From Ariolimax columbianus (taxonomy: Eukaryota > Mollusca > Gastropoda > Stylommatophora > Arionidae): 64,000 nt of DNA. The stretch spans positions 32,670,272-32,734,271 of the forward strand of contig JAVGWX010000012.1 of assembly GCA_036924085.1 (NCBI GenBank), given 5' to 3'. Below are positions 21,309-32,574 of this stretch, piece by piece. The position numbers and the translations under genes were made by a program. The notes beneath the pieces were generated by a model that saw nothing but the letters and a program-made list of their open reading frames with translations, did not search any database and was not told where the DNA came from. Every line of letters begins with the position of its first letter. Within the stretch, counting starts at the first letter, position 1.

Positions 21309-22550
21309 CTTTTTCTTCTTCTTTTTCTTCGTACGCTTTCAGACGTCAACTTGAATTTGTTCGAAGAAAACAGTTGTCATCCTGAGGCTGTCGACACTGC
21401 CATAGAGCTTGTCTAGTGTTGCCACTGGTGATGGCCACATCTGCTTTCTCTGGTCCTCGTATGTCGGGCAATTTTGCAGCAGATGTTCAGCGATCATTTT
21501 CCCTGTACCACAGGTGCATTCGTCAGTGCCACCTATCTTCAGTTTATTGAATAGATGGTACCTCAGTCTATTGTGGCCTGTGCGGAGTCTGTCTTCTTCT
21601 TCGTACGCAGTCAGACAGTAACCATTATTTTTTCGAAAAAAGCGGTGGTCATCCTGTGCGGAGTCTGAAGACCACGACCTGCTCTCTTATGTTCAATTGG
21701 TAATAGGCATCATTTATTGTGTAGCCAGTATGCTTTGTTTCCCATTTGGCCATGTATCTGGCCCTAATAAACCTTTTGGACTCTTCATAGGTCACACTAG
21801 AATCTGGTTGTGGTAATCTTGCACTTTCTTTTGCCAGTCTGTCTGCCTCCTTGTTGCCTTGAATGTTACAGTGGGATGGAACCCACTGTACCACTACTCT
21901 TTTTGGTGCGGACTGCTGGTATAGGTGACAGAGTACTGCACTTAAATCATTAAGTTCAGTATTTTTCTGGCTTTTTAGTGCTGTATCCACGGACAGGGCA
22001 TCTGTAAACAGATCTATCTGGCTTTCATTGCTTTCGCCTGTCAGCATTGCTTCAACTGCAGCCTTCAGTGCCTCTGCCTTCGCTCGCTCTGAAATTGCTT
22101 GAGAATTTTCCAGTTGCCACTGACAGTGTTATTTTTCTACCATTTGTTAGGCTCAGGAATACCCCTCCCCCTCCATTCTGTGTTGTGTTTGTTACAGAAC
22201 CGTCGGTGTATGCATGGTCCAGTCCATGCTTGGGTAGTTTTTCGCTATGTACCTCAGTGTAATGTCTCTTCTTTCTTTTTCAGTCTGGCTGTTCTTGTTT
22301 CCAATACCTGGTATATTTTCTACCACCTCTGGAATGATATGCTGCCTCCAGGTAGGTTTGCGTACAGTATGGATGGGCTTTGGTGTTGTTACGGTGTTCA
22401 AAGGGTATTCGCTCATCTTTGCTTTGGCTATTTCTGCAAAGTTTCTCCGCGTCAGTTTCCCTTTTCTAAATCTATTTAGTCTCTGATGCATTGGATGGTC
22501 TGTCAGTCTTCTGAGTTTCGGGGATGATATTATGCTGATGGGAAGGGTAT
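21309..22550 (-). mobile_element. LINE-C: RNase H-bearing non-LTR retrotransposon, 3' part
   Basis: From the right, the minus strand reads a spacer (HPMHQRLNRFRKGKLTRRNF ... IAKNYPSMDW), an RNase H domain with its four acidic positions visible (YTDGS; AKAEALK; LFTDALSVD; GNKEADRLAKE), VVQWVPSHCNIQ, VVVFRLRTG, and then, after a 61-bp insertion, HNRLRYHLFNKLKIGG.DECTCG and EHLLQNCPTYEDQRKQMWP (Cys/His knuckle). The 3' end is a GAA-rich tail at 21309-21331. The RT and endonuclease are absent. A small indel lies in the AEAL region. The 132-codon frame 21649-22047 is the intact core of the domain. Confidence 0.9.
21592..21652 (-). mobile_element. 61-bp LINE-C 3'-end insertion with 15-bp target duplication
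   Basis: The 61-bp segment (minus strand atgaccaccgctttttt ... gtacgaagaagaaga) is the extreme 3' end of a LINE-C copy with a short GAA tail. The identical 15-mer cctgtgcggagtctg lies at 21577-21591 and 21653-21667. The insertion introduces a TGA immediately after LRTG in the host RNase H frame. Confidence 0.95.
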
Positions 22551-22973
22551 TAATGACGATGGGAGGGCGACGATGATGGCGATAATGAGGATAACAAGGA
22601 TAATGGCGGCTGTGACGATGGTTACAGCGATACTATTGATGATTATGAGAATGGTGATGATGCAATAATAGTTCATGTTTAAAATATCGACAACGAAATG
22701 TTCGGACTGTAAAATTTGTCTTTCATTCCACGCTCGATCCAGTCCCTTCTGAGTTCCGTGTCAAAACAGACTCGTTCCTACTCCCAGGCCCGGCGCCATC
22801 AAAGTCTCAATATAACCTTTGGTCTGCCTTGATTTGGTTGAAGAGTGCAGACAAATCAAGTCAAATAAGCAAGAATCGATCGATTTGAGGTAGCAGGCTA
22901 TCAAACAGGACGAATCTACTCGGCTGGCCGTTAGTCTATTGATAAGATCCGTCTCATTTTCTGAGGAAATATT

Positions 22974-23100
22974 TCTTCTTCTTCGTTTTTTTCATCGTCT
23001 TGTTCTTGTTCTTGTTCTTTTTCTTCTTCTTCTTTGTCTTCTTCTTTTTGTTCTTCTTCTTCATCATCTTCGTTTTATTCTTCTTTATCTTCAACTATCT
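22974..23100 (+). repeat. TTC-rich pyrimidine tract
   Basis: Interrupted (TTC)n, (TTG)n and poly-T; the Phe/Ser-rich frames here are artefacts. Confidence 0.85.
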
Positions 23101-23141
23101 ATCTACATACCTACATAAACTCACCTACCTACGTACCTATC

Positions 23142-23172
<31 letters not shown>

Positions 23173-23225
23173 CTATCTATATCTATCTATATCTATCTAT
23201 CTATCTATATATCTAATAATCTATA

Positions 23226-23258
<33 letters not shown>

Positions 23259-23340
23259 ATCTATCTATCTCTCTATCTATCTATCTGTATGTCTGTTTGT
23301 CTATTTGCCTGTTTGTCTATCTGTCTGTCTGTTTATAACA
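23101..23340 (+). repeat. (CTAT)n microsatellite
   Basis: Long imperfect ctat/ctgt tetranucleotide tract. Confidence 0.92.
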
Positions 23341-23814
23341 TCACGTATACGTTCCCGACTGTCAGCCCGCTGACTACACATTTATCAGTCAAGTCCATAC
23401 ATTTCTAGGATAGCCTGGTAAAATAAAAGAAACAAATAGACCAGCAATATAGCCACTATTGTGACCTACTGGACTCATTTGGTCTAGACTAGACGTACCC
23501 TTACAACGACAGACAATAGATTGCACCAAAAGCTTGCATAATTTCCCATGCCCGGACCGTTCTTCGCGTCATATTCTGAGAGTCTGGGAGTCTGAAGCAG
23601 CAGGCATTAAGTTCAAGAAAAACTGTTTACTGCAGACGTGAACACAAACTGAACATGTGATAGCGTGCATTCATGTCTCGGGGCTTGTTGGCAGCTATGA
23701 ATGGAGTCTAGTTACGATGTGCATGTTGTGCTTGTACGATCCTTACTTTTTCACGTGTGTGAGGAAGACGAGTCAATTTTTTTTTTAAATGAAGAGACAC
23801 CTGTGACATAGGCT
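23341..23814. other. no feature recognised
   Basis: Unique-looking sequence. Confidence 0.4.
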
Positions 23815-24130
23815 CGTGACAGACTAAAAACTGAACTTAAACTTAACGTCGTTATGCTGGTTTGAAGACCCTGCAGAGTCTGCATACAACCAGTTTCCTT
23901 TACATTACCTTGCTCTAAAAAGCTATGCGCATCTAATCTATTCATAAATGCATTAATTGTCCTTGCCTTCACTACTTACTGTGGCAATGCATTCACCACT
24001 CTCTGACTAAAAAAATATTTCCTAATACCTAATCTGGACCTTTCTTTAGTTAATTTGTAACTATGCCCTCTTGTTCTTGTATGTGGTTGTATTTGGAGAA
24101 ACTTGTTATCGTCTAATAACAAAAGGTTTG
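23815..24130 (-). mobile_element. LINE-D (CR1-like) 3' end
   Basis: It shares with 55.1-55.4 kb the text gaagaccctgcagagtctg, ttaccttgctctaaaa, aatatttcctaata and gccctcttgttcttgt. On the minus strand this is the last coding part and 3' end, finishing near 23835 in a ttaag-type tail. 5' truncated. Confidence 0.8.
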
Positions 24131-24599
24131 GGTTGATTGATTGACAGCAATGCATTTTGAAATACTGTTGTTACTGGCGTCGTAGGTTCTGAGTTGTTAA
24201 GAAAATGGAGATGTTCCAGGCGTGTAGCTCGTATACCTGGCAGCAGGATGACATGAATATTGACGTATTGGTGTATCTACAAATGTAAGCGTCCTCTCTC
24301 CAGAAAGATGGATAGATGGCCATAGTAAAACTTGTAGTTCATCATGAAAGTTCAAGACAAGCTAAATAACCTCCCCTATGCAGAACGTAGCATCTTACAA
24401 CCGCCAATCTATTTGGCTGTTACAAGTTTCTTGGCAAGTGTCTGTACGGTAGGTTGCCATTACTTTCTGTACGCGGAGGAGGGATCGCACCGGAAAAAAA
24501 CAACTTCCGAGTCTGCCAAACCGGACAAGCAAAAGACCAAATAAAGTTTTAAAGAATAGTTGGCTTCCTGGCCTCAAACACTTGATATTCCTGATTGAG
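24131..24599. other. no feature recognised
   Basis: Unique-looking sequence; short frames only. Confidence 0.4.
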
Positions 24600-24860
24600 C
24601 ACCAGGATTGCATAATACAGATATCAGTGGCAGGAGAGAGACAAACCTTGCCTGGGGATCAGGTTTAAAATACTGACCAAGACCATAGCTCTTGTTATCC
24701 TGGGAACAGTCTTGTGGTATAGCAGCCTGGCCAACAAGGTGGAGTATCGACATAGTCATCCCATACAGATGACACTTCTGAGCATAGCGTAAACATCATG
24801 GAAAGCCCAGTTCTACTGTCACAAACACGCAGAAAGGATTGACGTAATAACCAATGCAAC
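24600..24860 (+). mobile_element. possible diverged rep-P body
   Basis: aaatactgaccaagaccata, then gcagcctggccaacaaggtg and a tail region resemble the rep-P body order (ggccaagaccct ... gcagcctggttaacgaggtg). Weak beyond these phrases. Confidence 0.35.
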
Positions 24861-25062
24861 ATTTCTCTTTCCGCTGGTCATTGACTACATTATGATGGCA
24901 ACAACATCAACCATTTAACAAATAAAATTAAAAGAAATTCAACAAAACAACTTGGTAATCTGGACTTGGCTCTTCTGTCCCATAATCACAAGAGGTTGAA
25001 GAATACAATAAGTATACTATCCCCCAAACCATAACCCATGAGAGGGCACTTAGTTTGGAAAT

Positions 25063-25447
25063 GACGACACACAGATTATGAGAATACATAGAGAGAACAC
25101 ACAGATTATGAGAATACATAGAGAGAACACACATATTATGAAAATACATAGAGAGAACACACAGATTATGAAAATACATAGAGAGAACACACAGATTATA
25201 AGAATATTTAGAGAGAACACACATATTATGAGAATACATAGAGAGAATACACAGATTATGAGAATATTTATAGATAACACGCAGATTATGAGAATACATA
25301 GAGAGAGAACACACAGATTAGGAGAATACATAGAGAGAACACACAGATTATGAGAATACATAGAGAGAACACACAGATTATGAGAATATTTAGAGAGAAC
25401 ACGCAGATTATGAGAATACATAGAGAGAGAACACACAGATTATGAGA
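25063..25447 (+). repeat. 30-bp minisatellite, about 13 units
   Basis: Units acacagattatgagaatac + atagagagaa, period 30 with a few 32-bp variants. It is open in several frames on both strands (e.g. IHRENTQIMR), an artefact of the period. Confidence 0.92.
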
Positions 25448-25685
25448 ATAAATGAAACTGAGGACAACCATATCGTGTTAGCGATTTGACTCCTATAATA
25501 TGTGAAATCGTGCAAGTATTGAAGTAACAATATAAACAACGTCAGAATTGAAAACAAGATCTCAAAATAAGAATACAACAGACAAAAGGAGTTTTTATTG
25601 CATTGTTCAATGAATGCAAATTAAAAGTAATTAAGTTAAACACAAAAACAAAAATCTTTAAATCCAATGTAAAGTCCGTACTTCA

Positions 25686-25800
25686 TGATGTCATTTTTTT
25701 CCGGAGATCCCTGGAGCTACGGAGTTCGTGCTTTGTGCGATGCTCTCTCGAGAGACCGAACTAAATGGGGGAAAACCCCAAGGCAATGAAGTCGAGCATT
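25686..25800 (+). mobile_element. SINE-d body fragment
   Basis: Shares tccggagatccctgg, ctacggagttcgtgctttgt and atgaagtcgag with the copy at 4.2-4.4 kb; the tRNA-like head is missing. Confidence 0.75.
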
Positions 25801-27405
25801 TGCTTAAAGTTTTTTTCTTTCTAAAGATCTTTGACTGGAGAATTCCGGTTATCTCTACGGGCAATAAATGACAGAAACGGGGCTACTATGGCAGAAAGCA
25901 AAGACATTCTAGAAAGATGAGTGGAATACTGCACAGAGATGCAGAGGACAACACACAAAACGAAAACATGCCAACAAACAATGAAGTGGAAGAACCAGGA
26001 CGCACATTGAACGAAGTTCGAGCAGCGATTAGGGCGCTGAAAAAAATGGAATACCCCAGGCAGCGATGATATAACCGCTGAACTGATACAAGCGGGAGGA
26101 GAGGCAAGCATCCGCATATACCACGCAGTCTGTAATAAGATCTGGCGCAACACAGAATGGCTCAAACCATGGAAACGATCTGTGTACAACCCATTATCAA
26201 AGAAGGGGAATCTAAAGTTAAGTCAAAACTATCGCACTATCGCCTTGATAAGCCAGGCCAGCAAGATCTTATTGCGTATCATTATGAAAAGAATATAAAG
26301 AAAATTGGACTATGAAATAAACGAAACGCAAGCAGGGTTCAGGCCAGGTAGAGGCACGAGAGACCATATCTTCAACATGAGAAACATCATCAAGAAAAGC
26401 AGAGAATTCAATACAGACATGTATGCCTGTTTTATAGACTACACCAAACCTTTGACTGGGTAAAACATCAGCAAATGTGGAACATTATGAAAGATATGGG
26501 CTTCCCAATACATCTGGTTCAACTAATAGAAACCCTCTACAGAGGGCAGCAAGCAGCTGTCAGAATACATGGTGAAACCTCAGATTGGTTTGAGATACGC
26601 AAGGTGTCAGACAGGGCTGCATTCTTTCACAATACCTGTTCAACATATATGCAGAAAACATCATCGGGAATGCAAAGACAGATCCAATTTCTAGACTTCG
26701 ATGCTTTCACAATAGGAGGAAAGGAGATACCAGATATGCTGACGACACAGTTTTGTTCTCAAATAGCACCAGGGGCCTAGAACTAATAATTACATCAGTC
26801 CAGAAACACAGTGAAGCCCAGATTATCTACCTGAATCCAAACAAAAGTAAAATAATGACAACTAATAAGAGAAACCTCCAACCTAAAATCGGGATAGCTG
26901 GCGAAGTGATTGAAAATGTTGCACATAATATCTGGATCAATACTGAACAACAATGGAGATCCTAAGAGCATGTAATTTTATTGTGGCAACCTATGAATGT
27001 GAAACGTGGACGATTACAAATGCACTAAGAGCGAAGATCGGTGCTTTTGAAACACAGTGCTATAGAAGAGTCCTGGACATCCGGTGGACAGAGAAAGAAA
27101 TAAACAAATCCATCCGACAAGACCTAAATGTAGAAACGAATTGGCTCATAACTGACGTAATGACCCGACAACTGAGATTTTTTTTGGACACATCCAACGA
27201 CACAATGGACTGGAGTGAATGGTTATGGAAGACGTGTTCACTGGGAAGAGAGGCATGGGTCGACTGAGAAGACGATGGACCCAGGACATCAAGGAGAAGC
27301 TGGATTTGATCGTGGAGCAGGCCAGAAGAATGGCGAAATATATAGTTTCCTACAGACAGGCTGTCAGGAGAGTGATGTTCTGCGAAGGACATACTTCATG
27401 ATCAT
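25801..27405 (+). mobile_element. LINE-B: non-LTR retrotransposon, linker to 3' end
   Basis: In shifting frames: linker (EVEEPGRTLNEVRAAIRALK), AELIQAGGEASIRIYH, SQNYRTIALISQASKILLRI, QAGFRPGRGTRDHIFNMRNI, CFIDYTK (first catalytic Asp), MWNIMKDMGFPIHLVQLIET, then YADDT at 26735-26749, NPNKSKIMTTNKR, ATYECETWTITNALRAKIGA and a C-terminus ending LRRRWTQDIKEKLDLIVEQA and RVMFCEGHTS. At least four frameshifts are present. VRQGC is corrupted. The endonuclease is missing. SINE-d text abuts its 5' side. Confidence 0.88.
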
Positions 27406-27418
27406 GTACGTATGTGTA

Positions 27419-27422
<4 letters not shown>

Positions 27423-27488
<66 letters not shown>
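27423..27488 (+). repeat. (TA)n microsatellite
   Basis: About 30 TA units directly after the LINE-B 3' end. Confidence 0.95.
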
Positions 27489-27490
<2 letters not shown>

Positions 27491-27494
27491 CATT

Positions 27495-27665
27495 GTAGAT
27501 CACTGTAGTACGTGACGCACTCGCCTATCACAGCGATGAACGGGAATGATGGGTGATCGAGTCCCACAAGTTTCAAGCGACGCCTGGTCTTACGGGAGGT
27601 AAGACCAGAGTGCCTGCATTACTGCAATCCTGAATTACCTCAAGTCGACTCGACCAATAGTTCTG
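27495..27665 (+). mobile_element. possible tRNA-derived SINE head
   Basis: A B-box-like gggtgatcgagtccc at 27549 and an anticodon-like stem tcgc/gcga upstream. The phrase agtttcaagcg downstream recurs at 51154, where a similar head-like stretch occurs. The family is not established. Confidence 0.4.
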
Positions 27666-27879
27666 CCAATGATACAAGGTAATTCGGGATAAGTGTGACA
27701 TTGATGATCAGCGCATTCATCTCCCTCACTATAATCCTCATGCAGCGCACATCACATTATCAAGACAAAACCGTCTGGTGTTGTGGCCGTCATCGCTTTG
27801 CAATGGACAATAACTTTTAACTTTATATTTATATATATTATATAATTGTTAAAGAGTAATACTACATCTATATGGCTTG

Positions 27880-28215
27880 GCTTGGCTTCGTTCGTTCTTT
27901 ATCTCCCGCTACCAAACCCTGAAAGGGCTTAAGTAGCAGAATGTGGTCCAGAGAACGGAATGCGTTTTGCCGTAGTTTACAGCTTGACTGCGATATTTGT
28001 ACCTTTCGGTCCAACACATCCGACTTCAGCAATCATTTTTGAGTATCGGGCTAGCATTCTCTCTTCGATCCCTTCTTCTTAGTCAGTCGGTCCTGCTGCA
28101 GCCTGTTATCCAGGATCACCGCGTGGAGGTGTAAAACTGCCTTAGCAGCTCTGGTTCGCTGGCCCTGACGCTAGCAGTCAGCTATGAGTCGCTGACCACT
28201 GCAGCTCATGCGCTG
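27880..28215 (-). mobile_element. SINE-b, first copy
   Basis: About 335 bp present as an inverted copy at 32575-32930 (shared: atcaccgcgtggaggtgta, agcttgactgcgatatttg, taaagcag-type ends reversed). It contains the core catccgacttcagcaatca shared with SINE-a; strand is assigned from SINE-a sense. No clear tRNA head, so calling it a SINE is inference. Confidence 0.7.
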
Positions 28216-28745
28216 TTCTACACCATATGACACTGCATTAAAAATCTGCTTCTACGTCCGACGTCGCTATGCCTGCCACGCTATCGCGGCTCAGGATCAT
28301 CTCTGGCGAGCACACAGCAGTAGTCAGCTAACATTGGAAAATGGACCAGTTTCGCTGGTATCGCTTATTCATCTAGGTAATGTCCCGGTGAGAATGTTTG
28401 CCGTGCTCATCGCTAACCTGCACTGTTGGCATGGAAGAAATCCAAGTGGGAATGGAGGAGGTGAATCTTTAGGAACACACTATAGCCAATACAGAGACAT
28501 GTCTTCAACTAGTTCTTTGTAGTTTTCTGCACTGAGTTCCCACGAGAAAGTTAGCTGACGCCAGACAAAACGTGTACTGATCTTTCTTTCTTGTCACCTT
28601 AGCAGCGACGTCCATCTTCTCGTCTCTGAAGTGGTTATAGATTTGAGGACCGACAGAAATTCCCTCTTTAATTTTCAATCCACTGAGGCTTTGGAATATG
28701 TATCACAGGCACCTGAAAGCTGATCTAGTTTGGTATTGTATTTCT
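28210..28745 (-). pseudogene. Pseudogene of a multiplied invertebrate protein family
   Basis: The minus strand reads SGLKIKEGISVGPQIYNHF, then NYKELVEDMS, KIHLLHSHLDFFHANSAG, SDEHGKHSHRDIT, MNKRYQRNWS and MLADYCCVLARDD, separated by stops and at least two frameshifts. From memory this matches the C-terminal half of an uncharacterised family found in many copies in arthropods, cnidarians and molluscs (pattern GLS..K.KEGIFVGPqI ... K.H.LHSHLDfFP.N.G..SDE.GERFHQDI..me.RYqG.W...mlADYCW...RD). Function unknown; its copy number suggests a link to mobile elements. Key GERFHQ is here GKHSHR. Confidence 0.7.
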
Positions 28746-29790
28746 AGTTTCTCTCTTTCATCAGAGAACGACCTTGCCATCGCTGTTTCTATTCTGCCCT
28801 CCTCCTGGTCGATGTGTCTTTTACACTTCGTCTCATATTTCATCTTGACTTGACCCACTCAACTGCTATGCCTTTGTCGTCTATGCCAAGATTTTCTTCG
28901 TAATGTCGACAATATGCTTGCCTTTTTCTATAGGCGTCTCTATTCTGAAGCTATAATCTTCTCAATCTTTGCGCATGACAATCATATCTCTCGTACCGAA
29001 ATCCTGATCCTTCTCTGGTGGCTAAAGGACGTTATAGGTGGCATGTCGGTTGGAAGCCGACTCAAAGCTCACTTAATGAACCACTGTGACACCTTACACT
29101 ACAAAAAAATATGCGTGGCCCTTATGCTATCCAGACATGTTTTCTGGTGTCCTTCCCGTGTTCAGTTTTTATTTGAAATAGATAAAATAGGGGCTAACCT
29201 GCAAGTCACGTAATGCAATTTATTTGCAACCGCTGCGACACGAAATATTTCAGGCAGACTGGTCTTTAACTGTGTGTCTGCGTTTGTCAACACCTCAATG
29301 ATATTTGCAAAAACTCCTGCCGCCAACCACTTCAATAGTCCTAAACACCAGAGTTAAGGTGAACATCGTCTCTTGAATCTTTGATGATTAACACCGGTTT
29401 GAGAACATCGTCTCTTGAATCTTTGATGATTAACACCGGTTTGAGAACTCTAATTTTTCTTATTTGATTTCCCCAAACTTGATGGTTTGTATATATTTCA
29501 TACGTTTACGTTGTCTTCCCTTCTCATTATTCTCTTCCGCCTCCATTTCTCTTCCATTTCAATTTTTTCACATATGTGCCTGTGATTATTATTTTTTATT
29601 CATCTGCCCTTTTTCTGTACGGTGTCTATTTGCATACGTATATTGGTCCATCCAATTTCAAGCACAAGGACTGGTACGACGAAAATGATGCAAAAGAAAT
29701 AAATATCCCTCCTCACATAAAGAGACAAGCGCATAGTGCACATCAAAATACCATGTTGTCGTCGTAAAAGCAAACGGCATTCACTAGCAC
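28746..29790. other. no gene recognised; upstream part may extend the pseudogene
   Basis: A 99-codon plus-strand frame (28914-29213) is likely antisense noise over the degraded 5' part of the pseudogene. A 42-bp direct duplication (gaacatcgtctcttgaatct...) lies at about 29360-29448. Confidence 0.4.
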
Positions 29791-30500
29791 GCGATGAGTA
29801 GTCGAAACGAGGCTCGGGTCCTGGCTAAGCGAACGGGCCGACGATATCGAGGCGTTCCTTGGACGACACCATTCAAGGGTTCTTTGAGGTTCTGAAAACA
29901 CTTTGTGGCCATAACCTTTTGGTAACTTTCCAATTCGCAGTGCTGATGGATTACTAATGACCGAGAAAACGGCGGGAAACATGGATGTGTACTTGACCCG
30001 ATCCCGTTGAGTATGAAGCTTTAGCTATGCCGACAGACGCCTTCAAGGACAGAGAGTCCAGTATATCAGGTCCATACAGTTTCCCCTCTATTTAATCACC
30101 CTAGATTGAATGCATAAACCAAGGTTATCTGTGATACGGTATTAGAACTCTCATTTGCGGATGACTGTGCTCTGAACAAAAGCTTTGAACAAAATATGCA
30201 GGAAAGGATGGACCGGTTCTCAGTTGCTTATGACAATTTTGTTTAACCATTAGCATAAAGAAAATTGAGGTATGTACCAACCAGCTCCGGGCAAAACTGA
30301 GGTTATGTATCACCCAGCTCGAGGTAAAACTGTGGTTATGTACCAACCAACTCCAGGTAAAACTGAGGTTATGTATCAACCAGCTCTATTTGACTGTTCA
30401 ACAATCACAACCTCGCACAACTTTCACACGCTCCCTCAAGGTGAGTCCCTTCCATTGCACTTGGTTGGGCTAGCTTCTGAGAGCGCACAAACCTAGCATA
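29790..30500 (+). mobile_element. LINE-F: linker joined to RT palm
   Basis: Linker text WLSERADDIEAFLGRHHSRV and SADGLLMTEKT, then TDAFKDRESSIS, then ELSFADDCALNKSFEQNMQE with RMDRFSVAYDNF, and TISIKKIEVMYQPAPG. In relatives several hundred residues separate the linker from the FADD box, so there is a large internal deletion. The sequence after the FADD box holds a 33-bp in-frame tandem repeat. No C-terminus is visible. Confidence 0.8.
30262..30387 (+). repeat. 33-bp in-frame repeat in LINE-F RT
   Basis: Starts at 30271, 30304, 30337 and 30370 (tatgta), period exactly 33, encoding KTEVMYQPAPG variants: three full units and one partial. Confidence 0.92.
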
Positions 30501-30779
30501 CAGACGCACACATACATCTAAAAGCACTGGTTTATGCGTCTTAATATCGCCCAGTTGACTATTGTCTGGGGTGGAATAGGCACGCCTCCGCCAGTGAGGC
30601 AAACACGTAAAATAAAAAAAATAAAAAAATATGAGCTAGCTCATTGAGTAGGAAAATCCAGTCCAACTTTTCGTCGATTAGGCTTGATAGTGTTGGAACC
30701 TATTCTCCACCTTACTCAACACACGTGATAACTGGGGTGTGTACGCTGGAGACGAAAGGAGCTTAATGACTGTCACACG

Positions 30780-31300
30780 GCTTATCTGATCGGAGACGCA
30801 TATTGCATATTAAATGCAATGACGGGACCATTCTACAAACAATGAAGTCTTGAATGAAGTCAAAACAGGTGAACATCGCTCGGTGCTAAGTCGAGGCTGA
30901 AAGGCAGATGTTCAAGAAGTTCCCACACTAGTTGGTTAATTTTGTCTAGCTTAAACTAGATGTATGTGGCCTGACGTTGTCAAGATGGAACAGTGCTTCT
31001 CTAGTCATCAGGTCTGGACGTTTTCGTCGAATTGCATCCCAAAGCATCAACATAACTTCACATTACGACACAGCATTCACAATTTCACCTTTCTTTTTGG
31101 GACATTTGGTAACAGGGAGAATCCCAAAAACTATATAAGCAGAACATTCCTTTTGATTGCGTAACTTTGAATTTCTTGTAAAAAAGGTGGAGAACTTTTC
31201 TTCGCATTGAAGCACGATTTGACTCAGGTTGGTAGAGATGCACCCATTTTCTATCCCTAGTAACAATTCTGTTCAGCATGTCGCCTCCTCATCTGCATAC
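30780..31300 (-). mobile_element. Mariner-family transposase, catalytic part
   Basis: The minus strand reads MLNRIVTRDRKWVHLYQPES (first catalytic Asp region; relatives have TGDETW), KKFKVTQSKGMF, FWDSP, RRKRPDLMTREALFHLDNVR and PHTSS (second Asp, LDN.RPHT), VWELLEHLPFSLDLAPSDVH and LF (third, YSPDLAPSD.HLF). Frameshifts and stops occur between the blocks. N-terminus and inverted repeats not seen. Confidence 0.85.
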
Positions 31301-32570
31301 CGACAGAGATGCTGCAAGGGCAGGCCCATTCGGTTCATTAGTCAGCTGTCTGTGTACCCACAGTGAGCACACTTTCCGGAACTTCAATCAATCATGCATT
31401 ATGACGTAGGCTAAACCATGCGAACAGCTTATTGCAATTGAAACACTGTCTATCGTTTCTCGAATAATCCCCCTCTCCCGCCGCACTGATGCCGCACTGA
31501 TGCATCCCCTACATTCTGAACAGGGGGACCAGGTCGGGTTCTATCAACAATTTGTCAGCGCCTTTGATAAAATTGTATCGAACCAGCTATGCACCGCTTT
31601 ACGCAACAAACAAGTATCATTTACAGAAAGTCTTTTTGAAACCAAAGCCCACCCCCCCCCTTCTCCCCCCCCCCCCCCCCCCAGATAACGCACACCGTCA
31701 ATGTGTTCTTTTATTGTATCATTTTTGAACCAGTATACCATTTTGTATCTGAGTTATACACTTGCATTCGACACTTAGCCTAGAGCTACCTACAACAATC
31801 ACAAAACTGGATGCTGCTGCCACTTAATGACACATTTACAAACTACAAATGTACATTTGTCAGCCATTTCCTATTAGTGAGTGACCTACTTATCGACTTA
31901 CTCTCGTACATACATATGATCAGGGCTTGAAAAGCGTGCTCGTCTGCTGGTCTCTGACGTATAAAACCATTGCTTGACGAATAAAAAAAATCAGTTTTTA
32001 ATCGTCACTTCATAACGACTCTCGTACGATTATTAATGTTATTACGGTTAGAATAGATGGTACAAAAGCTAGCTTATGGTTGGTGAATCTAAATGGACCT
32101 CGGCTGTCACACTTTAAACCTTCTAAAGCCATCGATAAATGGTACTTCAGTGATGAAACAACCAAGAATGTTCAAGGACACACACACTCTTTGCCTCTGG
32201 CAGCCGTGCATTTTTTCTTAAGAAGAAATAGACTAATACTGTGCAAGTAATACAATATATTTTAGTTTGGTACACATTGTTAGGTAGAAATAATAGCGAA
32301 TTATTGCCTAGTTTAAATGTGTTAACATAATTTGCATGACTGCAGTCCGATCATGTTGACTGGTGAAATTTTTGACTGACTCGTCATCTACTCTAAAAAT
32401 TGTCAGTCCCTGAATATGATCAACCGAGTGCTGACATCCTGATTTTAAAAGTACATATAGTAGTGACTTAGGATCTGGGCACACAGGACGTGACATATGG
32501 TCAGCAAATGTTGGTAATGTAATTGATGACAGGTCTTCTGACTGTTGAAGTTTGAGATTAAATGCCAGTG
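31301..32570. other. no gene recognised; poly-C tract
   Basis: Mostly unique-looking. A C-rich run (two long C tracts, 31649-31682) lies within it. A plus-strand phrase near 32090 (LVNLNGPRLSHFKPSKAIDK) is discussed among the rejected calls. Confidence 0.4.
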
Positions 32571-32574
32571 CGGG

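Noticed and set aside
23000..23338. Phe-rich and Tyr/Leu/Ser-rich frames
   Set aside because: TTC and CTAT microsatellites.
32040..32230. Possible hAT-type transposase tail (LNGPRLSHFKPSKAIDKWYF on the plus strand)
   Set aside because: The phrase is reminiscent of a transposase C-terminal motif, but it is a single short block with no neighbouring domain. A profile search would decide.
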